In this document: positions 1 to 8,742 of the stretch, piece by piece
How positions within the stretch are numbered: position 1 is the first letter of the stretch
Layout of the letters: the number at the start of each line of letters is the position of its first letter
Assembly: GCF_009833085.1 (NCBI RefSeq)
Contig: NZ_QRBZ01000008.1
Location: forward strand, 1 to 64,000
Direction: 5' to 3'
DNA: 64,000 nucleotides
Origin: Nitrosomonas oligotropha
GTDB taxonomy: Bacteria > Pseudomonadota > Gammaproteobacteria > Burkholderiales > Nitrosomonadaceae
Made by a program: the position numbers and the translations under genes
The notes under the pieces: generated by a model
Told to the model about the DNA's origin: nothing
What the model saw: the letters and a program-made list of their open reading frames with translations, nothing else
Databases searched by the model: none

Positions 1-40
1 TCCAACAAGGTCAATCGGGTACGTTTGTGTATGTTCATCT

Positions 41-62
41 ACAGTATTCTCCTGAATACTGT
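41..62. repeat. 9-bp perfect inverted repeat
   Basis: ACAGTATTC and GAATACTGT are separated by four bases, about 60 bases upstream of the first gene. No T-run follows, so an operator or mRNA hairpin is as likely as a terminator of a gene to the left. Function is inferred only. Confidence 0.4.
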
Positions 63-120
63 AAACAACGCTAGAAATTCTTACAACTAATGGAATAACC
101 CTGAATCAGGAACCTGTTTC

Positions 121-606
121 TTGAATTTATTTCATTTCTCTTTACGAGCTCAGTTCTCAAGGCACTTTTTTTTAAAGGCTGGAGCTTGCTTGTGTTTTGC
201 TCTAACTGTGTGCCTCTGGAGTGCGGCAGCGGAAGTAAGAGCTAATGAGCATTATGAAATTGTCACCAATCCGGGCGTGAACGAAAAAACCCTCTCGGTC
301 AATTCGTTACGCTCAATTTTCAGTATGCGTTTAAAAACCTGGTCTGATGGAACCAAGATCAGGGTTTTTGTGCTATCCGATGAAGATCAACTGCATCAAA
401 TCGTTTCCAAGGAGAAATTAAACGTATTTCCTTATCAATTAAGATCCACCTGGGATCGATTAGTATTCTCGGGCACAGGCCAAGCGCCGATTAAAGTCAA
501 CTCAAGTGAAGAAATGCTTGCCAAGATTGCCACTACACCTGGCGCAATAGGTTATTTATGGAGAGCCAATATTAATGAAAATGTTAACGTGCTCGAGATT
601 AAGTAG
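121..606 (+). CDS. PstS-like periplasmic substrate-binding domain protein
   Basis: A short (161 aa) exported protein resembling one lobe of a phosphate-type ABC substrate-binding protein (PBP-like family). A basic N-terminus, a hydrophobic segment (about residues 20-37) and a likely cleavage after ...SAAAEVRA indicate a Sec signal peptide. The mature part carries the family's features: a SLRSIFSMRLKTWSDG segment near the start and GAIGYLW near the end. The best start is TTG at 121, because no upstream or early ATG exists and CAGGAA lies 8 bases ahead. It overlaps the next gene by 32 bases and heads a three-gene run with a porin-like barrel and a c-di-GMP protein, so a ligand-sensing role is plausible. 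No permease or ATPase genes are nearby, so transport by a classic Pst system is unlikely. Confidence 0.7.
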   Translation: MNLFHFSLRAQFSRHFFLKAGACLCFALTVCLWSAAAEVRANEHYEIVTNPGVNEKTLSVNSLRSIFSMRLKTWSDGTKIRVFVLSDEDQLHQIVSKEKLNVFPYQLRSTWDRLVFSGTGQAPIKVNSSEEMLAKIATTPGAIGYLWRANINENVNVLEIK

Positions 607-2008
607 CTATTTCAGCAGCTCCGTCTGGTGGTTAGGCAAGGGCATTGCCGTGCTGTGGGTGACCGGCGCTGTTTCCGTTCAGGCGCAACAGCTTGATCAA
701 CCAAAAAACCAATCTGAATCCGCTAAAGCGCCGGTCAAATGGGTGCAGGCGAAAGATTTACCCGCCGAAGCGACAGAAGCGGGCAATACCAAAGAAAAAC
801 CCGGTGTGGTCAGCACTGTGCTCAAGTGGTGGAATTCAACCGACCGCCCCGGAGATTTGCAGATACATGGTTTTGTCAGCCAGGCTTACATAGCGACCTC
901 GGATAATGATGTTTTTGGCAATAGTGATAAAGGCGGCAGCTTTGGTTTGACCGAAGCCGGACTCAACGCTTCCTTACGGCCATTGCCGAGATTGCAACTC
1001 TCGGCGCAAGTGTTGTCGCGCCGTGCCGGTGAAGGAAACTCCGGCATGCCGCGCCTTGATTATGCAATCTTCGATTACCGCTTGTATTCCCAGGAGGTAA
1101 ACCAATTCGGTATCCGCGTGGGCCGGTTGAAGAATCCTTTCGGCTTCTATAATGAAACCCGGGATGTGGCGTTTACGCGCCCCAGTATTATGCTGCCGCA
1201 ATCGATTTATTTCGACCGCACCCGTAATTTGGGACTTTCCAGCGATTCCGTGCAGCTCTATGGCGATACGGCAGTATCCGATTGGGGTACGTTTTCCACT
1301 CAGTTTGGCGTGACACTACCGGTTGTAAATAACAGGGATACTGAGAGTTCATTGCTTGGGCTAGTACGGCCAGGAGAATTGAATCGCGAAGTTTCCTATA
1401 TTGGCCGCGGAATATTTGAAACCAATGACAAACGCCTGCGCTTGGGTATCAGCGGAATATGGCTGAATACATCATATGATCCAACAAAATTGCGTTCCCC
1501 GTTAGAGTTGGGTCCCGGCGCCTTAGAATTCACGCCGGTAATTTTTTCGGCTCAATATAACTCGGAACGTTGGACGCTGACTTCGGAATATGCCATACGG
1601 CCTTTTCACTATGATAGAAATTTTAAAAATACAAGGTTAGATGGTCAGCATTTCGTTGGCGAAAGCTATTACTTTCAAGGTGAATATCGCTTTACTCCGA
1701 AATGGGAAGGTTTTTTGCGGTATGATGCTCTCTTTATTGATCGATCAGATCGCGATGGAAGCGATTGGATTGCAAAAAATCCTGCTGGACGAAGTGGTTT
1801 GGGACATACTCGTTTTGCCAAGGATATTGCCGTGGGCATACGTTGGAATGTAACACCGGCGTTCATGTTGCGTGCCGAATATCATCATGTCAATGGAACA
1901 GGCTGGTTATCCGGATTGGATAATCCAATCGATCTAAGAACGGGGCGACCCATAGATACACATCAACATTGGGATCTTTTCGCGATTCAGGCTTCTTATC
2001 GTTTCTAA
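575..2008 (+). CDS. Porin-like outer-membrane beta-barrel protein
   Basis: A 477-aa exported protein, probably an outer-membrane barrel. A signal peptide runs to about residue 38 (ends ...AVSVQAQQ), followed by a Lys/Ala/Glu-rich linker. Alternating aromatic and polar strands then continue to a C-terminal SYRF, the terminal-Phe signature used by the BAM complex. Segments such as YGDTAVSDWGTFSTQFGVT, EYAIRPFHY and RAEYHHVNGTGW resemble porin strands. The start overlaps the upstream PstS-like gene by 32 bases, and the GGDEF-EAL gene follows 12 bases after the stop, so all three are probably co-transcribed. The substrate is unknown; a phosphate- or oxyanion-type porin would suit the neighbour but that is inference. 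Confidence 0.75.
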   Translation: MKMLTCSRLSSYFSSSVWWLGKGIAVLWVTGAVSVQAQQLDQPKNQSESAKAPVKWVQAKDLPAEATEAGNTKEKPGVVSTVLKWWNSTDRPGDLQIHGFVSQAYIATSDNDVFGNSDKGGSFGLTEAGLNASLRPLPRLQLSAQVLSRRAGEGNSGMPRLDYAIFDYRLYSQEVNQFGIRVGRLKNPFGFYNETRDVAFTRPSIMLPQSIYFDRTRNLGLSSDSVQLYGDTAVSDWGTFSTQFGVTLPVVNNRDTESSLLGLVRPGELNREVSYIGRGIFETNDKRLRLGISGIWLNTSYDPTKLRSPLELGPGALEFTPVIFSAQYNSERWTLTSEYAIRPFHYDRNFKNTRLDGQHFVGESYYFQGEYRFTPKWEGFLRYDALFIDRSDRDGSDWIAKNPAGRSGLGHTRFAKDIAVGIRWNVTPAFMLRAEYHHVNGTGWLSGLDNPIDLRTGRPIDTHQHWDLFAIQASYRF

Positions 2009-2020
2009 GCAGAAACTCTG

Positions 2021-4936
2021 ATGGAAAATAGTTCCGGAATTAAATTGGAAAAAGCGCCTATTGCTTCAAACCCCAAGGGGCGCCGATTCCGTAGTTTGAG
2101 ATGGAAAATCTCGCTGAGCAGCAGCATGATTCTGCTGGCGGTGGTGATGCTATTTTGTTTCGTCAGCTATCTGGGCTTAATGGCCAATTTCGACAATCAA
2201 CGGGAAGTCGAATACCACCGCTATTCCAGGGAAGTCAATAGTTTAATCAAGAACACCTCGCAGAATTTATACCAGCTGGCTGAAATGATCCCGTTTCTGG
2301 ACGGTATGAAAAAAGCTTTGCTGACCAACGATGGCGAAAGCATCAGCAAAGTTTTTGATCTGCACTGGGCGCTGTTGCAGTTCCATAATGGCGTTGAATT
2401 CGTTCACTTTTATAATCCGCAGAATCAATTAAACGCCAGCTGGGATAGCCTGGACACCCACATGGATGGCAATATTCTATTGTCGACCTGGGTCAGCCAT
2501 GTCAATCAATCGGAAAGACCCATCAATCCGCTACTTTGCCGGGAAAGCTGCATCCAATACATTGTTGCGCCGTTGCTCGTGGAAGGTAAGAAGGTCGGTG
2601 TCGTGGTGATGGGAATATCGCTGGCAGATGTATTTCTGGCGTTTAAACGCATAGCGGGCGCCGATATCGGCCTGCTGATCAAGGAACAGAATAGCCTGCT
2701 GCAGCAGAATGATTTCGATTTTTTGCGTTGGGATATTCATATCTCGGCGCTGACCAACAAAGAAAAGAATCTTGAGGTTCTGAAAAAGATCGCCCGGATA
2801 TACCCGGAAATGACGGCGTTACAGAATGGCGCTCAGATCCGCTGGAACGATCAGTATCTGCAAATAAAATTATTTCCGCTCGACTCGTATGAGCCCGATA
2901 AAGCGCATCTGATCGTAATGACCGATGTGACTGCCGCGGTGAAGAATATTCATGATTCCATCTGGAAGATTGCACTGATCGGTTTGCTGGGGCTGATTTT
3001 CGCGGAAATATTGCTGTTTCTGATTTTTACCCGGTTGCTGGCGAAGCTGAAAGATGTCGTGTTTGTCCTGCCGCTTCTGGCCAACGGGCAGTTTGAAAGA
3101 TTCCGCTTATCGGTGGCCTCGACGGACCGGGCGCAGCGGTTCAGGGATGAAGTCGACACTCTTTCGGAAGCTGCCGTTTCTTTGTCGTTGCAACTGGAGA
3201 AACTGGAACAGGAAGTATCCACCCGGACAAAAATGCTTATCGAGCAGAAAAATGAACTCGGCAGAGAGAGGGATTTTGTCGAGAACTTGCTGGACACGGC
3301 ACAAGCTATCGTGCTGACGCAGAATTCCGAAGGCCAGGTTATGTCGCTCAATGCGTATGGCGAAATGCTGATGCGTTATACCGAAAGTGAACTGCAGGGC
3401 AAATCTTTCCTGAACATTCTGATTCCGGAGTATGAGTCGCAAGATTTGCTGACGCGCTTTAAAGAAATTCACAGCGGGAAAAGAATGCAATTGCGGCACG
3501 AAGCGATAACCCATTGCAAGGATGGAACGACACGGCATGTGGCCTGGCTGCATTCGCATCTCGGCCGGCAATCCGAGAATGATCCGTCTATTTTGTCGGT
3601 CGGACTCGATGTCACCGAATATAAACGGGTTGAAGGCCACTTAGCTTGGCTGGCGGATCACGATCCGTTGACCAATTTGTTCAACCGGCGGCGTTTCAGC
3701 GAGGAATTGGAACAAGTACTGAGCCGGGCGGAGCGTTACCGCCACCCGGGCGCGTTGTTGTTTTTCGATCTGGATCGTTTCAAATATATCAACGATACCA
3801 GCGGTCATCAGGCGGGCGATACGCTGCTGAAAATGGTCGCCAGCATGCTGGCTCAGACCATCCGCACTGACGATATTACCGGCCGCTTGGGTGGCGATGA
3901 GTTTGCGATTATTTTGCCGGAAATCAATGCCAATGGTGCGATCGAAGTGGCGAAAAAGGTCTTGGAGCAACTGGGCCATGCGCAATTGACCATCAACAAC
4001 CGCACGCACAAGATTTCAGCCAGTATCGGCATTGCGTTGTTTCCGGAGCATGGCGCCAATATTCATGACTTGCTCGCCGCTGCGGATCTGGCGATGTATC
4101 AGGCCAAAGCGATGGGGCGGAACGCCTGGTATCTGTTCTCCGATAAGGATCGCAGCCGCGAGCGCATTCATACGCTGGTGTACTGGAAAGAAAAAATCGA
4201 GTACTCGCATTTGCATGATAATTTCATGCTGTATTTGCAGCCGATCATGCAGGTGAAAACCAAAGAGATCTCGCACTATGAGGTGTTGCTGCGGATGCAG
4301 GATAAAGACGGTTCGGTGCTGTCGCCCGGCGAATTTATTCCGGCGGCGGAACATACCGGGTTAATTCACGCCATCGATCACATGGTGCTGCGCAAAGCCA
4401 TCGCGCAAGTGGCCAAAATTTATCAAGCCGGATTCAAAGTCAGCTTCTCAATCAACCTGTCCGCGCATGCTTTCAATGATCCGGAATTATTACCCATCCT
4501 CAAGGAAGAATTGACTTCGCAGGACATGGATCCGGCCTGTGTCATGTTTGAAATCACCGAGACGGCTGCGCTGGAAGATTTGCCCGGCGCGCGCGGGTTG
4601 ATGATAGAAATCAAGGAACTGGGTTGTGGTTTTGTGTTAGATGACTTCGGGGTAGGTTTTTCTTCCTTCTACTATTTACGCGAATTGCCGGTCGATGTCG
4701 TCAAGATTGACGGCTCGTTTATCCGCAATTTATCCGAGAGCAGCGACGATTTGATCCTGGTTAATGCACTGTGCAGTGTGGCCCGCGGTTTCGGTAAGAA
4801 AATCACGGCGGAATTTGTCGAAAGCGCCGAGATCCTGTCGCTCATCGAAAAAATGGATATTGATTACGCGCAAGGGTATTACATAGGAAAACCTGCGCCG
4901 GCCACGGAATTCTTTGCAGATCATCAAAGCGATTAG
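2021..4936 (+). CDS. Membrane PAS-GGDEF-EAL c-di-GMP signalling protein
   Basis: A 971-aa sensor acting on cyclic di-GMP. A first membrane helix (about residues 31-52) and a second (about 316-340) enclose a periplasmic Cache-like sensor region. A short coiled coil and a PAS domain follow (about 405-520). The GGDEF domain has intact GGDEF at about 624-628, and an inhibitory I-site RTDD sits exactly five residues before it, so diguanylate cyclase activity with product inhibition is likely. The EAL domain has EVLLR in place of EALLR, with EITETAAL, LDDFGVGFSS and the metal-site segments retained, so phosphodiesterase activity is possible too. It is third in the run after the PstS-like and porin-like genes, which suggests that its periplasmic domain reads the state of those proteins. 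Confidence 0.93.
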   Translation: MENSSGIKLEKAPIASNPKGRRFRSLRWKISLSSSMILLAVVMLFCFVSYLGLMANFDNQREVEYHRYSREVNSLIKNTSQNLYQLAEMIPFLDGMKKALLTNDGESISKVFDLHWALLQFHNGVEFVHFYNPQNQLNASWDSLDTHMDGNILLSTWVSHVNQSERPINPLLCRESCIQYIVAPLLVEGKKVGVVVMGISLADVFLAFKRIAGADIGLLIKEQNSLLQQNDFDFLRWDIHISALTNKEKNLEVLKKIARIYPEMTALQNGAQIRWNDQYLQIKLFPLDSYEPDKAHLIVMTDVTAAVKNIHDSIWKIALIGLLGLIFAEILLFLIFTRLLAKLKDVVFVLPLLANGQFERFRLSVASTDRAQRFRDEVDTLSEAAVSLSLQLEKLEQEVSTRTKMLIEQKNELGRERDFVENLLDTAQAIVLTQNSEGQVMSLNAYGEMLMRYTESELQGKSFLNILIPEYESQDLLTRFKEIHSGKRMQLRHEAITHCKDGTTRHVAWLHSHLGRQSENDPSILSVGLDVTEYKRVEGHLAWLADHDPLTNLFNRRRFSEELEQVLSRAERYRHPGALLFFDLDRFKYINDTSGHQAGDTLLKMVASMLAQTIRTDDITGRLGGDEFAIILPEINANGAIEVAKKVLEQLGHAQLTINNRTHKISASIGIALFPEHGANIHDLLAAADLAMYQAKAMGRNAWYLFSDKDRSRERIHTLVYWKEKIEYSHLHDNFMLYLQPIMQVKTKEISHYEVLLRMQDKDGSVLSPGEFIPAAEHTGLIHAIDHMVLRKAIAQVAKIYQAGFKVSFSINLSAHAFNDPELLPILKEELTSQDMDPACVMFEITETAALEDLPGARGLMIEIKELGCGFVLDDFGVGFSSFYYLRELPVDVVKIDGSFIRNLSESSDDLILVNALCSVARGFGKKITAEFVESAEILSLIEKMDIDYAQGYYIGKPAPATEFFADHQSD

Positions 4937-4938
4937 TT

Positions 4939-5664
4939 TTAATGCGGTTTGTTTCCTTGATACGACTGGCTGATGGTGCTGAGCTCCGTCAATCGCGCCG
5001 CAACCCGGTTATTGATACTGCCTTCCGGGTATGCGCCATGGGCATCCGCCGCTCCCGCCGGTAAACCGGTCAGCAGCGTAATCGCTTGATCGATATTTTC
5101 CACCGCATACACATGAAATTGGCCTGCGGCTGCGGCATCGACGACATTCCGGTGCAGCATCAGGTGCTGGACATTGGCCGCGGGAATCAATACGCCTTGT
5201 GTGCCGGTCAGTCCGCGCGCGTTGCAAATATCAAAAAAACCTTCGATTTTTTCATTCACCGCGCCAATGGCTTGAACTTGCCCCAGCTGATTGATTGAGC
5301 CGGTCACGGCCAGCGACTGGTTGATTGGCACATCGGCCAGATTGGAAAGCAGCGCGCATAATTCCGCCAGCGATGCGCTATCGCCATCGATCATGCCGTA
5401 CGACTGTTCAAACACCAGGCTGGCGGACAGCGCCAACGGTTGATTCCTGGCGTAACGTGCGGCCAGAAACGAAGAAAGAATGAACACGCCTTTGGAGTGA
5501 GTGGCGCCGGAAAGCTTGACCTCACGTTCAATGTTGATCAAATCCCCTTTGCCCAAGCGGCTGGTGGCGGTAATCCGGGCGGGTTGCGCAAAGGCGAAGC
5601 CGCCGAGCTCGATAACCGCGAGACCGTTGACTTGCCCGGTTACCGCGCCTTGCGTGCCGATCAT
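4939..5664 (-). CDS. Lon-like protease, C-terminal proteolytic part (split gene)
   Basis: The C-terminal 241 residues of a Lon-related ATP-dependent protease (AAA_32 plus Lon_C architecture, usually one protein of roughly 800 aa). The Ser-Lys dyad region is visible: MIDGDSASLAEL, with the second Ser as the likely nucleophile, and GAVNEKIEGFF with the catalytic Lys. The frame stays open upstream of the ATG at 5664 as far as about 5733, giving the family-typical QIRRQDRVRDRLYEAIQRD. The true protein therefore begins in the neighbouring ORF (5664-7337) and the ATG is just the first Met after a frameshift. Any product made alone would lack the ATPase. Confidence 0.8.
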   Translation of the reverse strand: MIGTQGAVTGQVNGLAVIELGGFAFAQPARITATSRLGKGDLINIEREVKLSGATHSKGVFILSSFLAARYARNQPLALSASLVFEQSYGMIDGDSASLAELCALLSNLADVPINQSLAVTGSINQLGQVQAIGAVNEKIEGFFDICNARGLTGTQGVLIPAANVQHLMLHRNVVDAAAAGQFHVYAVENIDQAITLLTGLPAGAADAHGAYPEGSINNRVAARLTELSTISQSYQGNKPH

Positions 5665-7337
5665 CAGGATATCGCGCTGAATCGCTTCGTATAGCCGGTC
5701 TCTGACACGATCCTGACGGCGGATCTGCGCGTGTCGACCGCCTGCTGCACATCGCTCGCCAGCACGGTGTCATGATTGGCTGCGCGCGCCCAATAGTCGG
5801 ATTCGCGCAGTAAATCCGCGATGCTGCGCATGTGCATGGACAGCTTCTCCGCATCGCCCGCATGGCGCGCGCTGTATTCGATCACCCGGGCAACTGCGCA
5901 GCGGTCGTACGGCAGCAATCCTTCCTTGCGCGCCACAGTGGCGATCAATTGCGCGTACAGAAAATGGCTCTCGGCGGTCCGCCCGATGGTTTCCTCGAAA
6001 TCCGCGGCGACTTTGAATAGCTCGCTGAACTCCGGGTCGTATTGTTGCAACAGGTAATAAAACAACCGTTCGCCGAACAAGATCACTTTGACATCCAGCG
6101 GAACCGGCTCCGGTTCGAGCGAGACAGTGCTGACCAGACTGTAAATCTGTCCGAGCGATTCGATATGAATCTTGTGGGCTTGCAGTGCGCGTTTCAAACC
6201 TTCCCAAGCAAACGGCTGCATCAGCACTTTGCGGATATCCAGCAGCAAGTAACCGCCGTTGGCCTGATGCAGCGCGCCGGGTTTGATCAGGGTGAAATGA
6301 GTGACCAGCGCGCCAAACTGGGAGATATGTTCCACCCGTCCTACCAGATTGCTGTAGGTTGGATTATCTTCATACACGATGGGTGCTCCCGGTTTCTGAT
6401 GATTCGAACTCAGCACATTCACCTGATAGTTGTTGAATGTTTGGTGGGTGATGACGGTCATGCCGGAAATGTTGACGGATTCATCCGGTTTGCGGAAATC
6501 ATCGACATGCAGCACCATGTCTTGCTGCACGGCATCGAAAAAATCCAGCACGGCGGGTAAACCGGCATAGATTTCGCGCAATTCGTTGAGCATATGCATA
6601 ACGGCAGATAGCATGATGTCGTGATTCAACTGTTTGATACGTTCACTGCGTTCGCGGCGGCGTTGCGGCAAGCGGGCCAGAATTTTCTCCAGATGCGCTT
6701 GCAATCCGGCAACATCGGTTTCGATCTGATCTTTTCTTTCCTGAGGCAGCTTATCGTATTCGTCCGGCGGAATGGCCTCGCGATTGCGGCTCGGCGCCAG
6801 CGCAAATCCTTCCGGCGTGCGCAGCAGGATAATCTCTTTTTTCTCCGCTTCCGCTTCTAATTCCGCGATCTCGCGTTCCTGCCGTTCGCTGTATTCTTGC
6901 TGTATCGCGCTGATCCGGTTGCGGTACTCCTCACTTTCAAACTGCACGGGGATGGCGCTGCGCAAATAATCCACCAGCCGCGCCATGTGCGCACGCAATG
7001 CTTCCCCTTGGCCGTGTGGTAATTTAAGCGCTTTCGGTTTGTGCGGCTGGGTGAAGTTATTGAGATAGCACCAATCTGGCGGTTCCGCTTCCTTGCTGGC
7101 TTTGCTTTCAAGAAACTGCCGCACTAAGCTGTGTCGGCTCATCCCGGGCGAACCCAAGACAAAAAGATTGTAGCCTTCCCGGCGAATGTCCGCGCCGAAA
7201 CGCACCGCATCCATGGCGCGCGCTTGACCGATGATATTCGTTAAGTCCGGTAAATCCGCCGTGGTCTGAAACGTGAATTGACCGGGATCGCAAGCATGGC
7301 ATAACCATTGCAGTTGCAGAGGAGTAATAGCGGTCAT
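5664..7337 (-). CDS. Lon-like protease, N-terminal ATPase part (split gene)
   Basis: The N-terminal 557 residues of a Lon-related protease with an AAA_32-type ATPase, including the conserved VNVLSSNHQKPGAPIVYEDNPTYSNLVGRVEH and QANGGYLLLDIRKVL regions (long segment around 6230-6440). The Walker A-like loop reads GSPGMSRHS, without the usual Lys, which may weaken ATP binding. The ORF ends in an unrelated 30-residue tail after DVQQAVDT because the frame changes at 5728-5732. The next ORF (4939-5664) supplies the missing protease domain. As sequenced the gene looks inactivated unless ribosomal frameshifting or a base-call error explains it. Confidence 0.8.
   Translation of the reverse strand: MTAITPLQLQWLCHACDPGQFTFQTTADLPDLTNIIGQARAMDAVRFGADIRREGYNLFVLGSPGMSRHSLVRQFLESKASKEAEPPDWCYLNNFTQPHKPKALKLPHGQGEALRAHMARLVDYLRSAIPVQFESEEYRNRISAIQQEYSERQEREIAELEAEAEKKEIILLRTPEGFALAPSRNREAIPPDEYDKLPQERKDQIETDVAGLQAHLEKILARLPQRRRERSERIKQLNHDIMLSAVMHMLNELREIYAGLPAVLDFFDAVQQDMVLHVDDFRKPDESVNISGMTVITHQTFNNYQVNVLSSNHQKPGAPIVYEDNPTYSNLVGRVEHISQFGALVTHFTLIKPGALHQANGGYLLLDIRKVLMQPFAWEGLKRALQAHKIHIESLGQIYSLVSTVSLEPEPVPLDVKVILFGERLFYYLLQQYDPEFSELFKVAADFEETIGRTAESHFLYAQLIATVARKEGLLPYDRCAVARVIEYSARHAGDAEKLSMHMRSIADLLRESDYWARAANHDTVLASDVQQAVDTRRSAVRIVSETGYTKRFSAIS
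5728..5738 (-). other. Frameshift site in Lon-like gene (apparent AC duplication)
   Basis: On the coding strand GTCGAC is followed by AC and then GCGCAGATCCGC. Removing the second AC gives Val-Asp-Ala-Gln-Ile-Arg-Arg-Gln-Asp, which matches the family and joins both halves. The simplest explanation is a 2-base tandem duplication. Confidence 0.65.
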
Positions 7338-7635
7338 TATTTTTCTTCAGCCGGTTAGTGAATAATGGGTTGCCTGATTGACGCTTTTATGAGTAAAGTA
7401 GCAGCAGGATCTTCCGTACGCTAACCGTATTGTAATGGATGAAAGCGTTTCGCCAATACGGATCGTTAATTATTCACTTTTTCATGAGATATCCAATTTG
7501 TCATTGTCTTGCGTGCACGGTGCGGACGCTGGAATTGAGCCGGAGAATGGACAAACTTCATCAGGTTACCCCGAATACTGAGCCAGTACTATTCCTGTTG
7601 TTTAATTTTTTGCTTGCAAAGAGAGGAGAGAAAGA
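7338..7635. other. Intergenic region between divergent Lon-like and RNase T2 genes
   Basis: No convincing gene. A 66-codon ORF on the plus strand (7439-7639) runs over the RNase T2 ribosome site and has no family resemblance. The stretch must hold the promoters for both divergent genes, but no clear -35/-10 pair stands out. Confidence 0.4.
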
Positions 7636-8646
7636 ATGATAACGCTAAGAAAAAGTATGGTATTTCAAGTTTTTCTAATTGTGCTGGCCATCGGTCATGT
7701 CCATCCCGTATGGGCGGATAAAGTATCCGGTGTTTTTACCGCGCAGCAGGCTTGTCCGGCGTATGTGTCAAAAAATAAAGCGACCAATCCGGATAATAAG
7801 CAAATTCTTGCGGGCAGCCAGTACGACATTATCGAAGTGATTAAATCTGGCCAGCCCAGCTGGTACCGGGTGGTTCTGCCCAATGCAGACCCCAAGGAAC
7901 GCTGGGTAAGCGCTGAATGCGGTCAAGCTCAGATCACCGGCGGCGGAACGGGAGATGGCGGAAATTCCGGCGGTAGCTGCAACACAGCCGGTCAGGCGGA
8001 TAGTTATGTGCTGGCGCTGTCGTGGCAGCCTGCTTTTTGTGAAACCAAGCCGGACAAAGCGGAATGTAAGATTACCGATCCCAAGGTGTACCAAGCCCGG
8101 CATTTTGCATTGCACGGCTTATGGCCGAACAAAAAAAGCTGTGGCATACAGTACGGCTTCTGCGGCGATGTCAAAGGACAGAAAAGCAATTTCTGCGATT
8201 ACCCGGCAGTTCAACTGGATGCCGATTCCACCGCGTCATTAGCCGAAGTGATGCCCAGTGTGACATCAGGTTCCTGTCTTGAACGGCATGAATGGTTCAA
8301 GCATGGCACTTGCCAGGCGAGCTGGTCAATGGGAGGTTATTTTGATTTGGCGGCGGATTTGACGCGTCAATTCAACGATGCCGGGGCGGCTTATTTCATG
8401 AATCGCCGGATCGGCCAGCAGGTTCGTACGGAAGATTTTCTCGGCCGCGTGGTTGCGGTGCTTGGTCCCGCAGTTAAAGACCGCATCAAATTGACTTGCA
8501 ATCAAGGCATGCTGGTCGAAGTACAACTGAATTTGTCGGCTGACCTGAAGCCGGGCGCCGATCTGGAAAAACTGCTGGAGAATGCGCCGTTGCAGGGTAA
8601 ATCCAATTGCGGCGATACTTTCCTGGTTGATGCGATCGGGCAGTAA
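7636..8646 (+). CDS. Secreted ribonuclease T2 family protein with N-terminal SH3-like domain
   Basis: A 336-aa exported endoribonuclease of the RNase T2 family, expected to cleave single-stranded RNA in the periplasm or outside the cell. A signal peptide ends near residue 28 (...HPVWADK). A small SH3-like region (about 35-100) and a Gly-rich linker (101-114) precede the catalytic domain. Both T2 active-site motifs are present: FALHGLWPN with His160, and HEWFKHGTC with Glu219, Lys222 and His223. Several Cys pairs fit a disulfide-bonded secreted enzyme. The ATG at 7636 has a strong GAGGAG site just upstream. It is monocistronic and converges on the RTX protease gene. Confidence 0.9.
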   Translation: MITLRKSMVFQVFLIVLAIGHVHPVWADKVSGVFTAQQACPAYVSKNKATNPDNKQILAGSQYDIIEVIKSGQPSWYRVVLPNADPKERWVSAECGQAQITGGGTGDGGNSGGSCNTAGQADSYVLALSWQPAFCETKPDKAECKITDPKVYQARHFALHGLWPNKKSCGIQYGFCGDVKGQKSNFCDYPAVQLDADSTASLAEVMPSVTSGSCLERHEWFKHGTCQASWSMGGYFDLAADLTRQFNDAGAAYFMNRRIGQQVRTEDFLGRVVAVLGPAVKDRIKLTCNQGMLVEVQLNLSADLKPGADLEKLLENAPLQGKSNCGDTFLVDAIGQ

Positions 8647-8672
8647 TTAACGCATTTGAAAATTTTCGAACC

Positions 8673-8719
8673 CGTTGATTACGTTCCCGGGCCGGTAGCT
8701 GCCGCGAACGTAATCAACG
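8673..8719. terminator. 14-bp perfect inverted repeat between convergent genes
   Basis: CGTTGATTACGTTC (8673-8686) pairs perfectly with GAACGTAATCAACG (8706-8719) around a 19-base loop. It lies between the ends of the RNase T2 and RTX protease genes, so a bidirectional terminator is the natural reading, although neither side has a clean U-tract. Confidence 0.6.
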
Positions 8720-8742
8720 ATACTTCTTCGTGTTACGCTGAA

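Noticed and set aside
5720-5740. Programmed ribosomal frameshift in the Lon-like gene
   Set aside because: No slippery heptamer or obvious downstream structure at the site; a simple AC duplication explains the change.
7439-7639. 66-codon plus-strand ORF before RNase T2
   Set aside because: No family resemblance, Cys/Arg/His-rich random-looking composition, and it covers the RNase T2 ribosome site.
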